From positions 32,544,110 through 32,608,109 of the forward strand of contig CM060173.1 in assembly GCA_030549775.1 (NCBI GenBank): a stretch of DNA of 64,000 bases, read 5' to 3'. A model generated the notes under the pieces. That model was not told the origin of the DNA, did no database searches, and saw only the letters and a program-made list of their open reading frames with translations. This document shows positions 12,234 to 23,190 of the stretch, piece after piece. The stretch is from Tamarix chinensis. Its lineage: Eukaryota > Streptophyta > Magnoliopsida > Caryophyllales > Tamaricaceae. The position numbers were made by a program, and so were the translations under genes. How positions within the stretch are numbered: the first letter of the stretch is position 1; each line of letters begins with the position of its first letter.

Positions 12234-12585
12234 ATTCATAACATAATAGAAAGTCATACAACATTCGATATTGCAAGCGTCAACAAAAAGAGGAAACTAG
12301 ATGCTCCTATGCAACAAAACAAAACCCCACTACCCTAGTGTTACATGTACAATAAAGATAGGACACTACAACTACAAGCATCTATCTAACATCAACTCTA
12401 ACCACATGAAACCAACAAGAACCCTAGGACCTATCCCAAATCAATTATCACTACTAAAACCTTGAAGGCTCAAATCCTCACTAACATCAACTGTCCAATT
12501 CTTGTGGATCACCCAAGTCATGACCCACATAAACCAAGTAGGTCAACTCTTCAATGAGCCTTCTCACATGCACCTCAATGTCTCC
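12234..12585 (-). other. Non-coding internal remnant of a minus-strand LTR element
   Basis: This continues from the duplication up to the next LTR boundary. I see no conserved protein motif in either strand and no frame above 60 codons. From its place between a polypurine tract (right end of the duplicated unit) and another LTR edge, it is probably the 3' untranslated part of the internal domain of a minus-strand Tekay-like element. Confidence 0.4.
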
Positions 12586-12729
12586 TCTAACAACCCAATT
12601 TTTAACACTAATTTTTTTTTAAAAAAAAGGGTTAATTGCAAAAGCTAAACAATTAAAAACATAGGGTGCTACCACCATACTTAGTATAAGTTTGGTTCAT
12701 CTAGCTTTATTACATTAATTGCTAAGACT

Positions 12730-12813
12730 AAAATATTTATCCGCTTAGATAAAGAACAAAAATTGATAATAAGTAGATATATATTCCATTAAAATATTAA
12801 ATTGTTTCGATAA
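12730..12813. repeat. 84-bp direct repeat, left flank of CRM-like element
   Basis: From aaaatatttatccgctt to ttgtttcgataa, abutting the first base of the 5' LTR. An 84-bp copy at 19832-19915 abuts the last base of the 3' LTR; I count two mismatches (A/T in the cgctt(a/t)gat stretch, A/C in tta(a/c)aat). No 5-bp duplication is seen otherwise (gataa on the left, aaaat on the right). Confidence 0.9.
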
Positions 12814-13685
12814 TGATGTGAATCCTGTAAATTTATATTTAAGTAATTTTGAAATTTGTTGTGAATTAATTACTTATAATTTTTTATCTTATTTGTTGAA
12901 TTAATAGGATAATATCGCAGCATATGGATTTCTATGGACTTAGACATAAGTGCTGGGCAGTTCAGACTATGTTTGGAGTGTACAGATTATGTAAATTTTT
13001 ATTAAATATTTTTGTAATCCCATATGATGCATTCGCCGGTCGGAATGGGCTAATGGGAATTAGGACGGTTGTATAATCCGCCACCCGGTCCATAAAATTG
13101 GACTAGCTGGATTGTGGATTAATCAATCCTTAATGACCATGATTAGCTATAGTTGTTATAGCTGATGGGAAATTAAGCCTTAAGCTTAATTGTTTTATTG
13201 GGTCATTTTTCTTTATGATAGCTGGTTGGACGACACTCTACGTTGGTGTTGCTTGGTTTGGGCTGTTCGACACCTTATATATTTTTTGGCCCAAATGGGT
13301 CGTATTGCCCGTCCATAACAGGCTAAGACGTTTGTATGTATTTTGTACCATATACGGCTGCTGTATACATATATATATATGCTACATACGATGTAATACG
13401 GCACTTTTGACAGAAATAAAGTTCAGCGATATTTTTCTCGATCTCTCTCGATTCTTTCTCTCTCTTGGCGATTCTCTCATTCGCTTCTTTTCTGCTTCTG
13501 TCTCGTTCTCTTCTCGATCGATCTTGATCATTCACCTTCTAAATTCAGCTGCCATTGAATCAATTGTGCTTCTGAAGTTGTGGTTCTTCCTTTGGAAAGT
13601 TTTCCTTAGGCTGTACCGGCGGAAATCGAACGTTGCGCTCGATTAAATCTTCGATCCTTTGCGAAACCCTAACCGGTTTCCATCA
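12814..13685 (+). repeat. 5' LTR of the CRM-like element
   Basis: Bounded by TGATG/CATCA inverted termini and followed two bases later by the tRNA-Met primer site. A TATA-like ccttatatattttttgg lies near 13272, with a pyrimidine-rich ctctctcgattctttctctctc downstream at about 13441. That arrangement would fit U3 promoter and R/U5, but no start site can be read. A short AT repeat (13367-13381) is six bases longer in the 3' LTR. Open frames in 13203-13646 are shadows. Confidence 0.9.
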
Positions 13686-14401
13686 TTTGGTATCAGAGCC
13701 TCGATTTTCTAGAGTGCTCGTAGTTTCTGTATCATTGATTAAGTTTTATTCATTTTTTGTTAACTCGATTTCTGTATTTCGCTAACCCTAGTTTGAGGTG
13801 TGAATTTTAGGGTTTTTCAGCGACGAACTCAGTATCGATTCTTGTCGCTTTCAAACCGGCGATTAAAGCATTTCGACCCACTATTTTGAAAGTCTGAAAA
13901 AGAAAACCCTAATCGACCTAGGGTTTGGTCAAGAATCTGAATCTTGACTGACAGTGCGACCGACTGTTGTTGGTAACTTCGATTTGTAAATTCCTTTGTT
14001 AATACTACTATCTGCTATACTTAATTTCCAATATTCGACAAATTATCTGTTTATTGTTAAGTATATAGGTTGAAAATTACAACCGGCGAACTATCTTGGT
14101 TTCAAGAAAGGGGATAGACCTCCAAGAAGAGGGGCACCCTAAATAATTGAACTAATTGCTTAAGCAGACGCGGTAATATCGTTTCCTCCTACTTATTTCG
14201 TATTGTTGAAATAGTTTTGTCAAATTATCATAGGCAGTGAGTTATTCTGAGTAAAATTTTTACTGTTGCTATTACTGTTAATATTTGTGAAACCATATTT
14301 CTGTGGCACATTGTGTGTCTGTTACCTGAGATTCTTGGATCAGTTGCTTTTGTGATTAAAATTACTACTGTGTTGATTGTTAATTACTGTTAAAATTCAT
14401 C

Positions 14402-17400
14402 ATGTCTAATAATGGTCAATCAGTGAATCAGTCTGTGTCTAGTAATGACCTTCTAGAAACCCTTAGGACTTTCCAAGAACAAATGACTGCACAATTTGCT
14501 GTCTTATCTGCTAACCTAGAACAAAGATTAGGAGAACAGGAAGTAAGACTTAATGAATTGCAAAATAATAGAATTGAAACTAATCAAGCAGGAGTTTTAG
14601 GAAGGGCTCCAATGGATCCTAGGACTAGAATTCCACCTATAGCTAATCTAGAGGAGTTAGAAGATCAAATATCCCACAATAGTGATAGGATGCCTAGACA
14701 GAACAATAGGCAGGATAGGGAATTAGAATTCGTAGATAGGAATTTAAATAATCTTAAGCTGAGCATACCAGGGTTCAATGGGAGGAATGACCCTGATTAC
14801 TATTTTGAGTGGGAAAGAAAAATAGAATTGGTATTTGAGTGTCATAATTACTCTGAGAAAAAGAAAATTAAAGTGGCTGTAGTAGAGTTTACTGAGTATG
14901 CGTCTTCTTGGTATCATACTTTGGTGTTAACTAGACGTAGGTGTGGGGAACCTGCTATACAGACTTGGGCAGAGTTTAAAACTTTAATGAGAAAGAGATT
15001 CGTACCAAGTTACTATTATAGAGAGTTGCATAAAAGGTTGCAAACTATTAGTCAGGGAGTGAGATCAGTAGATGACTATTATAAAGAGTTAGAAGTTTTG
15101 ATTATTAAGACAGGAGTTATTGAGGATGATGATGCTACTATGGCTAGGTTTCTGAGTGGATTAAATTCAGAGATAGCTGATAAGGTAGAGCTGTATCCTT
15201 GTGGAACATTAACTGAAATGGTGAATATAGCTACTAAGATAGAGATTCAATTGAGGAAATCTAGGCAATATAAACCCCCTGGGATTGGGTTTAAGACTAC
15301 TATGAGGAGAAATTTTGGGGGAAATACCTCTGGAAACTGGAAGAACAATAGTAAGGTAGAGTTTAGGGGGAGAAACAATGAAGTTAAGACAGGACAGAAA
15401 CCTGAAAAGGGCAGGAATGTAATGGCAAATCATGTAAATGGGTCAAACAGGACTAGGGATATTAAATGTTTTAGATATGGAGGCTTAGGTCATATAGCTT
15501 CTGAATGCCCTAACAAGAGAAATATTTTGATTAGAGAATCTGGGGAAGTAGAATCTGAATCTGAATCTGAAGAAGAGGAAGAAGGGGCTAATGTAGTAGG
15601 AAAGGAAGATAGTGACCTAGAAGATGAAATAGAATTACCAATGAGTAGGGATCTTTTTGTGGTTAGAAGAGCTTTAAATAGTAATAAGTTACCTGATTCC
15701 AATGCTATACAAAGAGAGAATATATTCCATACTCGATGCTTAATTGATGATAAGTGTTTTAACATGGCTATAGATAGTGGTAGTTGTATTAATGCTGCTA
15801 GTACCCTATTAGTATCTAAATTAGGTTTAACCACTACTAAACATCCAAAACCATATAGATTGCAATGGCTTAATGAGTTGGGAGATGTTAAGGTTAGTCA
15901 ACAGGTTCTAGTGAATTTAAAATTAGGAAAATATGAGGATTCTGTTTTATGTGATATAGTTCCTATGCATGCTGCTCACTTGTTGTTGGGTAGGCCTTGG
16001 CAATATGATAGAAGGGTAGAACATGATGGTTATAAGAATAGATATACAGTACAAAAGGATGATAGGAAGATTGTTTTAGCACCTATGACTCCAAAGGAAA
16101 TATTTGAGGATCAAACCAAAATTAAATCTGATTATAAGGAGTTAACTAAGTCTAATTTGGGAAATGATCATAGCACAAAAGACATAAAAGACACTTTTGG
16201 ATTTTATGCTAAAGGTAAGGATGTAGGAAAGGCAATAAAAAGAAATGCTAATGTATATTTGATGGTTTTTAAGGACTGCTATGAGAGTCAGAAAGGAACA
16301 ATTGAAGAAGTACCTAGTACAGTGAAAATGTTATTGGAAGAATATAGTGACTTATTTCCTAAGGATATACCCAGTGGATTACCTCCATTAAGGGGAATAG
16401 AACATCAAATAGACTTTATTCCAGGAGTTGTTATACCAAACAGACCTGCTTATAGAGCAAATCCTGAAGAGGTTAAGGAATTAAAAAGACAAGTAACAGA
16501 ATTGTTAAGTAAAGGATACATTAAAGAGTCTATGAGTCCTTGTGCAGTACCTGTATTACTAGTGCCTAAAAAGGATGATAGTTGGAGAATGTGTGTGGAT
16601 AGCAGGGCAGTAAATAAGATAACTATTAAGTATAGATATCCAATTCCTAGGCTGGATGAGATGCTGGATCACTTGTGTGGTGCTGTTATATTTTCTAAGA
16701 TAGATTTAAAGAGTGGTTATCATCAAATTAGGATGAAACCAGGGGATGAGTGGAAAACAGCTGTTAAGACAAACTTTGGATTGTATGAATGGTTAGTGAT
16801 GCCTTTTGGGTTGTCAAATGCTCCTAGTACTTTTATGAGACTTATGAACCATGTGTTAAGGGAATTTATTGGGAAATTTGTGGTTGTTTATTTTGATGAT
16901 ATACTTATATATAGTAAATCCTTAGAGGAACACTTGGGACATTTAAGGATTATCTTGAATGTGTTTAAAGCAGAACAACTTTATGCTAATTTAGCTAAGT
17001 CTAGATTTTGTTTGGAAAGTGTGGTTTTCTTAGGATTTGTGGTAGGAAAAGAAGGTGTGTCTGTAGATGAAGAAAAGATTAAGGCTATTCAAGAGTGGCC
17101 TGTGCCAAAAAGTGTAACTGAAGTAAGAAGTTTTCATGGGTTGTGTTCTTTTTATAGAAGATTTGTGAGAAACTTTAGTACTATAGCTGCTCCTTTAACT
17201 GCCATAACAAAAAAGGATAATGGGTTTATTTGGGGATTAGAACAACAACAATCTTTTGAGACACTTAAGAATAAGTTAACCCAAGCACCTGTTTTGAGTC
17301 TTCCTGACTTTGAAAAAATGTTTGAATTAGATTGTGATGCCTCAGGGTTAGGAATAGGGGTTGTACTTTCTCAAGAAGGAAAACCAGTGGCTTATTTTAG

Positions 17401-18322
17401 TGAAAAATTAAATGGTAGTACTTTGAATTATTCTACCTATGAAAAGGAATTGTATGCTTTAGTAAGGGCTTTGGAAGTATGGCAACATTATCTGTGGCAT
17501 AGGGAGTTTGTAGTTAACACAGATCAGGAGGCTATTAAGTATTTAAAGAGTCAGTCAAAGTTAAATAGGAGACAAGGTAGATGGATAGAATTCATTGAAA
17601 GTTTTCCTTACATAATTAAATATAAGAAAGGTAGTGATAACATAGTTGCAGATGCTTTATCTAGGAGATATGCTTTATTGAATACTGCTGATACTACTTT
17701 ATTAAGATTTTCCAGTATTAAGCTATTATACTTAGAGAATAATGATTTTAAAGAAATATATAAAAGGTGTGAAGTTTCTTCTCAAGGAAAATATTTTATT
17801 AATGAAGGATACTTGTTTAGGGAAAATAGATTATGTATCCCTGCATGCTCTTATAGAGGATTATTAATTCAAGAGGCACATAGTGGTGGATTAATGGCAC
17901 ATCTAGGAACTCAGAAAACTTTAGATGTTTTAATTGAACATTTTTATTGGCCACACATGAAAAAGGATGTTTTGAAACATTGTGTTAATTGTATTAAATA
18001 TAGACAGGCAAAAACTACTTCAAAACCTTTTGGATTATATACCCCCTTGCCTGTATCTAATCATCCTTGGGTTGATGTGTCTTTGGATTTTGTGTTAGGA
18101 TTACCTAGGACTAATAGAGCTAAGGATTCCATAATGGTTGTGGTAGATAGGTTCAGTAAAATGGCTCATTTTATACCCTGTAATAAAACAAATGATGCTG
18201 TAGCAGTGGCTGAATTATTTTTTTCTAATGTGGTTAAGTTACATGGGATTCCTAAGACTATAGTTTCAGATAGGGATGTTAAGTTTTTAAACCATTTTTG
18301 GAAAGTTTTGTGGGGTAAATGA
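14402..18322 (+). CDS. Gag-pol polyprotein of CRM-like Ty3/gypsy element, truncated by a stop
   Basis: The frame encodes 1306 residues. Order: coiled-coil-like N terminus; retrotransposon gag (about 115-310); a CCHC knuckle near 357-372 in which the second Cys is Tyr ([14 protein letters not shown]); an acidic Ser/Glu stretch near 380-400; aspartic protease with DSG near 457; reverse transcriptase (about 700-880) with YFDDIL near 831; RNase H with DCDASG near 977, YEKEL, TDQE and DALSRR near 1083; integrase H2C2 finger (1158-1200) and the first two core Asp (LDFVLGLP near 1228, SDRD near 1290). It stops at TGA 18319-18321, before the third integrase catalytic residue. The start is the first ATG of the frame, about 700 bp after the primer site. 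RT and RNase H motifs are intact; integrase function is lost unless the stop is bypassed. Confidence 0.9.
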   Translation: MSNNGQSVNQSVSSNDLLETLRTFQEQMTAQFAVLSANLEQRLGEQEVRLNELQNNRIETNQAGVLGRAPMDPRTRIPPIANLEELEDQISHNSDRMPRQNNRQDRELEFVDRNLNNLKLSIPGFNGRNDPDYYFEWERKIELVFECHNYSEKKKIKVAVVEFTEYASSWYHTLVLTRRRCGEPAIQTWAEFKTLMRKRFVPSYYYRELHKRLQTISQGVRSVDDYYKELEVLIIKTGVIEDDDATMARFLSGLNSEIADKVELYPCGTLTEMVNIATKIEIQLRKSRQYKPPGIGFKTTMRRNFGGNTSGNWKNNSKVEFRGRNNEVKTGQKPEKGRNVMANHVNGSNRTRDIKCFRYGGLGHIASECPNKRNILIRESGEVESESESEEEEEGANVVGKEDSDLEDEIELPMSRDLFVVRRALNSNKLPDSNAIQRENIFHTRCLIDDKCFNMAIDSGSCINAASTLLVSKLGLTTTKHPKPYRLQWLNELGDVKVSQQVLVNLKLGKYEDSVLCDIVPMHAAHLLLGRPWQYDRRVEHDGYKNRYTVQKDDRKIVLAPMTPKEIFEDQTKIKSDYKELTKSNLGNDHSTKDIKDTFGFYAKGKDVGKAIKRNANVYLMVFKDCYESQKGTIEEVPSTVKMLLEEYSDLFPKDIPSGLPPLRGIEHQIDFIPGVVIPNRPAYRANPEEVKELKRQVTELLSKGYIKESMSPCAVPVLLVPKKDDSWRMCVDSRAVNKITIKYRYPIPRLDEMLDHLCGAVIFSKIDLKSGYHQIRMKPGDEWKTAVKTNFGLYEWLVMPFGLSNAPSTFMRLMNHVLREFIGKFVVVYFDDILIYSKSLEEHLGHLRIILNVFKAEQLYANLAKSRFCLESVVFLGFVVGKEGVSVDEEKIKAIQEWPVPKSVTEVRSFHGLCSFYRRFVRNFSTIAAPLTAITKKDNGFIWGLEQQQSFETLKNKLTQAPVLSLPDFEKMFELDCDASGLGIGVVLSQEGKPVAYFSEKLNGSTLNYSTYEKELYALVRALEVWQHYLWHREFVVNTDQEAIKYLKSQSKLNRRQGRWIEFIESFPYIIKYKKGSDNIVADALSRRYALLNTADTTLLRFSSIKLLYLENNDFKEIYKRCEVSSQGKYFINEGYLFRENRLCIPACSYRGLLIQEAHSGGLMAHLGTQKTLDVLIEHFYWPHMKKDVLKHCVNCIKYRQAKTTSKPFGLYTPLPVSNHPWVDVSLDFVLGLPRTNRAKDSIMVVVDRFSKMAHFIPCNKTNDAVAVAELFFSNVVKLHGIPKTIVSDRDVKFLNHFWKVLWGK

Positions 18323-19044
18323 GGGACTAAATTATTATTTTCTACAACTTGTCACCCTCAAACTGATGGTCAAACTGAGGTGGTTAATAGAACTCTGGGA
18401 AATATGTTGAGGGTTGTCCTTGGAAAGAATCTTAAACAATGTGAGTATGGTTTACCTCAAGTGGAATTTGCTTATAATAGGACTTTACATTCTACAACTA
18501 ATAAAACTCATTTGAGATTGTGTATGGTTTTAATCCATTAACTCCATTAGATTTGAGTCCTTTACCTCATACTGACTTGTAAAATTTTGATGCTGAATCT
18601 AGAGCTAAAAGTATAAAGAAATTACATGAGACTGTAAGCCAACAAATTAATAAGAAGGTACAACAGATGGCTGAACATGCTAATAAAAGAAGGAGGAAAA
18701 TGATTTTTAAACCTGGAGATTTAGTTTGGGTTCATTTAAGGAAAGAAAGGTTTCCAATTTTTAGAAAGTCAAAATTGGATCCTAGAGGGGATGGACCATT
18801 TACTGTATTAGAGAAAATTAATGACAATGCCTATAAAATTGATTTACATGTTAAGTTTGGAAATGTGAGTAATTCTTTCAATGTGGCAGACCTTAGTCCA
18901 TTTCTGGGACTTGTTCAGGTTTCAGAGACGAAACCTTTCCAAGAAGAGGGGAATGATGTGAATCCTGCAAATTTATATTTAAGTAATTTTGAAATTTGTT
19001 GTGAATTAATTACTTATAATTGTTTATCTTATTTGTTGAATTAA
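18323..19044 (+). pseudogene. Integrase C-terminal remainder of CRM-like element
   Basis: Downstream of the TGA the same frame continues with integrase sequence ([16 protein letters not shown], carrying the catalytic Glu), until a one-base loss near 18509 shifts the frame within an NKTPFE-like motif. A further in-frame TAA lies at 18580-18582. From 18667 an open frame of 125 residues carries the integrase tail: KPGDLVWVHLRKERFP, SKLDPRGDGPF, and a NVADLSPF motif. It runs past the 3' LTR start (18954) for 30 codons and ends at 19044. Reading into the LTR is described for CRM elements. Three lesions within 270 bp make this copy non-autonomous. Confidence 0.85.
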
Positions 19045-19831
19045 TAGGATAATATCGCAGCATATGGATTTCTGTGGACTTGGACATAAGTGCTAGGCAG
19101 TTCAGACTATGTTTGGAGTGTACAGATTATGTAAATTTTTATTAAATATTTTTGTAATCCCATATGATGCATTCGCCGGTCGGAATGGGCTAATGGAAAT
19201 TAGGACGGTTGTATAATCCGCCACCCGGTCCATAAAATTGGACTAGCTGGATTGTGGATTAATCAATCCTTAATGACCATGATTAGCTATAGTTGTTATA
19301 GCTGATGGGAAATTAAGCCTTAAGCTTAATTGTTTTATTGGGTCATTTTTCTTTATGATAGCTGGTTGGACGACACTCTACGTTGGTGTTGCTTGGTTTG
19401 GGCTGTTCGACACCTTATATATTTTTTGGCCCAAACGGGTCGTATTGCCCGTCCATAACAGGCTGAGACGTTCGTATGTATTTTGTATCATATAAGGCTG
19501 CTGTATACATATATATATATATATATGCTACATACGATGTAATACGGCACTTTTGACAGAAATAAAGTTCAGCGATATTTTTCTCGATCTCTCTCGATTC
19601 TTTCTCTCTCTTGGCGATTCTCTCATTCGCTTCTTTTCTACTTCTGTCTCGTTCTCTTCTCGATCGATCTTGATCATTCACCTTCTAAATTCAGCTTCCA
19701 TTGAATCAATTGTGCTTCTGAAGTTGTGGTTCTTCCTTTGGAAAGTTTTCCTTAGGCTGTACCGGCGGAAATCGAACGTTGCGCTCGATTAAATCTTTGA
19801 TCCTTTGCGAAACCCTAACCGGTTTCCATCA
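18954..19831 (+). repeat. 3' LTR of the CRM-like element
   Basis: 878 bp, almost identical to the 5' LTR, preceded by the polypurine tract. Its first 91 bases carry the end of the integrase-tail frame. It ends ccatca at 19831 and is directly followed by the right 84-bp flank copy. Confidence 0.9.
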
Positions 19832-19915
19832 AAAATATTTATCCGCTTTGATAAAGAACAAAAATTGATAATAAGTAGATATATATTCCATTACAATATT
19901 AAATTGTTTCGATAA
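19832..19915. repeat. 84-bp direct repeat, right flank of CRM-like element
   Basis: The copy of 12730-12813 described above. Beyond it the interrupted host LTR continues (taaaagatcatacaaaag). The left copy is preceded by ttgctaagact. Confidence 0.9.
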
Positions 19916-22900
19916 TAAAAGATCATACAAAAGAGTTACAACTTACAAGATAAAGAAATGTCGAAGAAAACATAAGTTTTCATGGGATATCTAGATCAAA
20001 AGATGCTGGAGCTCACACTAGATGGTCCTAACTCTCAACTCCTGCCAAAATCCATCAATTGTTACTCTTAAAGTACTCATACAAGGTAAAGAATGGTCAT
20101 TTAATAGGTAGGGGACCACAAAAAGAAATATATTAGTACAACAGTATCGAGTAAACCACTGTACAACACTAAGCATGCACATATCACATGGAGCATAGAG
20201 AAAGTAACAAAAAGTATCATGGCATAACACGTAAAATAGTACATAGCATAACTAAGTGTCACATTCATGTCATAATTCATATCATACCATATGTTACATA
20301 CTCATCACATCAAACTTAACCATATTATGATTATTTCATTAATCTAATTATATCAAGGGTGTCCCACAAAAGGGAAAACATCTAACCATTATTAAGGTAA
20401 TTTCTAATACCCGCCTCTATACCACTGTTAAACATAAGTGGAACTCGATAATTTAATTACTAACCAATATACCAAATCTAAATAGTGCATAGAGGTAACT
20501 ATCAAACCAACGACCAAAATCAAGCAGTGCACAAAGACAACTACCAAACTAATAAACCAAACTCTAGTAGTTCATGAAGGTAACTACTAAGCCAAAACAA
20601 TCTAATCAAATCCTCATATAAGATTCGCTGCAATTTTTAATTACTTAAGGGAATACAATAATAACCTAGAGACATATAAAGTATATCAATCATACCAACA
20701 CTAAGGAAACATAAAATCCTCCAAACTTATAACCTATAGACATAAAATTACTTTAGTCATATTGGTTTAACAAGGTAACACAATATCCTTCCATCCTAAG
20801 ACACTTAATCATTAAGTATCGATACCCTATATAGGGATTGTAAGTCACCTATAGAGTAAATTAGTACCTTAGTCAGAATGTTAAGGCATTCAATGAAACC
20901 ACCAAACCAAATAAAGGTCTCCTACCTCATCTCTAAGGCAGCTAACCCTAAAGAGCAACCATTCCCAAATTTCGAGGTCTTCCACTTTAAATATTAATAT
21001 CTTAATAAGGTGATCATAAAAATATCACATAGTTCATAATGATTCTTATTTTTTATTTAACCATTTTTTCTTTATTTCTAATTATTTAAGTCGGCCCTAA
21101 GGTCAATGATCCAAGCTAAAGTCAAAATCAACACTAAGGTCAACCTAAGAATCCATTAAGATCATCTTAATCCAATTATTCACACTTTTAGGCATAATAA
21201 GTCATAAATGACCAAAGTGCCCTTATAAGTTATTTACTCAATAATTTTCTAATTTAGTACCAATTGCTATTAGGGTTAAGCAAATTTTATGGTATGATTA
21301 ATAATATAAAAATATGAACATTAATATAAAAATTGCAATTCTAGAAAATTTTAGAAATGAAAAAATTACTAATTTGCCCCTAAATCATAATTAAGCCTAT
21401 TTAATACGTAAAGCCCTAATCATGCATGTCTAGCATATCCTTTGTCACATGCTTCTCATGCTCGACATAATATAACACACAGTAGTCATAAATGCAATAA
21501 AATTACATATTTCAATTAAAAAGATAAAAATACCCCTAGAACATACAAAATCTAAATCACTTATAACTATACCTAAACATGCTCAAATCTTAACACGTCA
21601 TATATCAATCTTTAAGTAAAATAAGTGAGGAATATAATGGTAAGCTAAAAAATATATATGAGAATGTCAAGAAAATTACAAATATGCCCTTGGTTGAGCC
21701 ACCCTCACAAGACATGCATAATTATTTTACCACAAATTTCTCTATTCTTGAATGTAGAGGAAAAGAGAGGAGGAGAGGGAGAAAGAGGAAAAGAGAGGTA
21801 GGGGAAGGTAGAGGGTGGTCCACAGAATAATTTGGGAGGTGAAAGGAGTGGCAGAAGTGGTGGCTAAGGGCGACGTAAAGGGTGGCGGAGGTGGAGGGAA
21901 GGGTTGTTTAGGAAGGCTACTTCGCACAGCCGGGGTGGCTTGTGTAGGAAGAATCAAGGAATATGGGACACATAGTTAGCTAAAGGGTCGTGCAGGAAAA
22001 GCGTAGGTGGGCGGAGTTGGTGGAGTGGTTGGCCGAAGGCGGCGGACAAAACGTCTAAAGGGGCGGTGGTGGTAAGATTAGGGAATTCTAGGCAAACAAC
22101 CAAAGCTCGATACAGAGCTCAAACCGGGGGTATTTATAAGGTTTAAATGATAGGGTGAGGTCTATGGGACAACGAGAGAATAGGGTGAGTAGGGTTAAGG
22201 TCACTGGCGGTGATGGTTGGCTAGTGGCAGTAAATTTCGGGTAGGGGGTTGTGTAGGAAAAGAAAGAACTACGCGAGAAGAGGGAGGAAGTAGTTCGAGT
22301 CAGCATGATCGGAGAAACGACTGGGAAAAGATGGAAGAAACGGCCGGTCAAACGGTGAGATCGGCAGCGAGATTTTTCGGAGTTGAAGGCATCGACGGCA
22401 ATGGTTGGTGCAAACGGTGGGGGAGAAGAAAGAAGAAGGAGGAGGAGGTGGTGGCTAGACCGGGCAGCTGAGAAAAGAAAAGAAGGGAAAGCAGAAGGAA
22501 AACCGGTTGGGTGTGAGCCTAAAGTTTTTAGACCAAACGACGTGTTTAAACAAAAAACAAAGGGAAGTGTCGCGCAAGAGGGGAAGGGAAGGGGAATGGT
22601 TGCGCGGGCTGGGCCCCGCCGAAGGAAAAGAAGGAGGGAGGGGTGAAAATTGGGCCATGAGAGGGGGCAGCCCAAACGAGGAAAAGGAGAGGAAAAAGAA
22701 AAATAAGAAAAGAAAGAAAAAGAAAAGGAAAAAGGAAAAAAAAAAGAAAAAGAAAAAATAGTGGGTTGGGTTAATTAAATTAATTAGGATATTTGGGATA
22801 TTAAAAAATAATAATATTTAAATAAAATAATATTTAAATTCCTTTTTAGGCAAAATTAGGATTTTTAAAAAAATTTCCATAAATTCCATTTTAATTAGCA

Positions 22901-23190
22901 AAACACTCTAATTTTTTCCAATTAAATTATTTATAAAATTAATATTAATTTGAAACTATTTTCTCCTTCTTATTTAAATAAAATAATTTATTTAATTAAT
23001 TTTCAATATAAAATCCTTAATTAGCTAAAATACCCAAATTTCTCCTAATTAAAATACTTATAAATTTTGTCTTAATTTTCCCTAATTAATTCCTTTTATT
23101 TTAATAAAAAATAATTTATTTAAATAATTTTCCTAATAAAATCTTATTTAAAAATAATTAATAAAATTAGAATTTTTGGGGCATTTTATG

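Larger units (their letters stand above)
12814..19831 (+). mobile_element. CRM-like Ty3/gypsy retrotransposon, nearly complete
   Basis: The 5' LTR is 12814-13685 (872 bp) and the 3' LTR 18954-19831 (878 bp); both start tgatg and end catca. The primer site tggtatcagagc (tRNA-Met) is at 13688-13699, and the polypurine tract aagaagagggga ends just before 18954. One long gag-pol frame (14402-18322) is followed by a broken integrase tail. By eye the LTRs differ by about 14 substitutions plus a 6-bp AT-repeat difference, under 2%, so insertion was fairly recent. The gag style, the [10 protein letters not shown] active site and an integrase tail that reads into the 3' LTR suggest the CRM (centromeric) lineage of chromoviruses; I cannot exclude a sister lineage. 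It sits inside another LTR. Confidence 0.9.
12586..23190 (-). mobile_element. Minus-strand Tekay-like LTR, split by the CRM-like element
   Basis: The left edge ctaacaaccc (about 12586) resembles the minus-strand LTR ends elsewhere (tgtaacactcc at 26371). The right edge near 23190 is followed by tctacccccttcaaaa, a polypurine tract on the minus strand. The LTR is about 3.4 kb once the insertion at 12814-19831 is removed; it resumes after 19915. Inside are a repeated motif with aactaccaaac/gtaactatc spacing (20440-20600), a GC-rich pyrimidine/purine block (21740-22760), and A/G simple sequence (22680-22760). The frames in 22088-22761 are low-complexity shadows. Confidence 0.65.

Noticed and set aside
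12809..12813. 5-bp target duplication gataa for the CRM-like element
   Set aside because: The right flank begins aaaat; only the 84-bp copies match across the element.
22088..22675. 195-codon open frame on the minus strand
   Set aside because: It lies in the GC-rich, purine/pyrimidine-biased block of an LTR. The translation is Ser/Pro/Phe-rich low complexity, frames are open on both strands at once, and no family motif is present.
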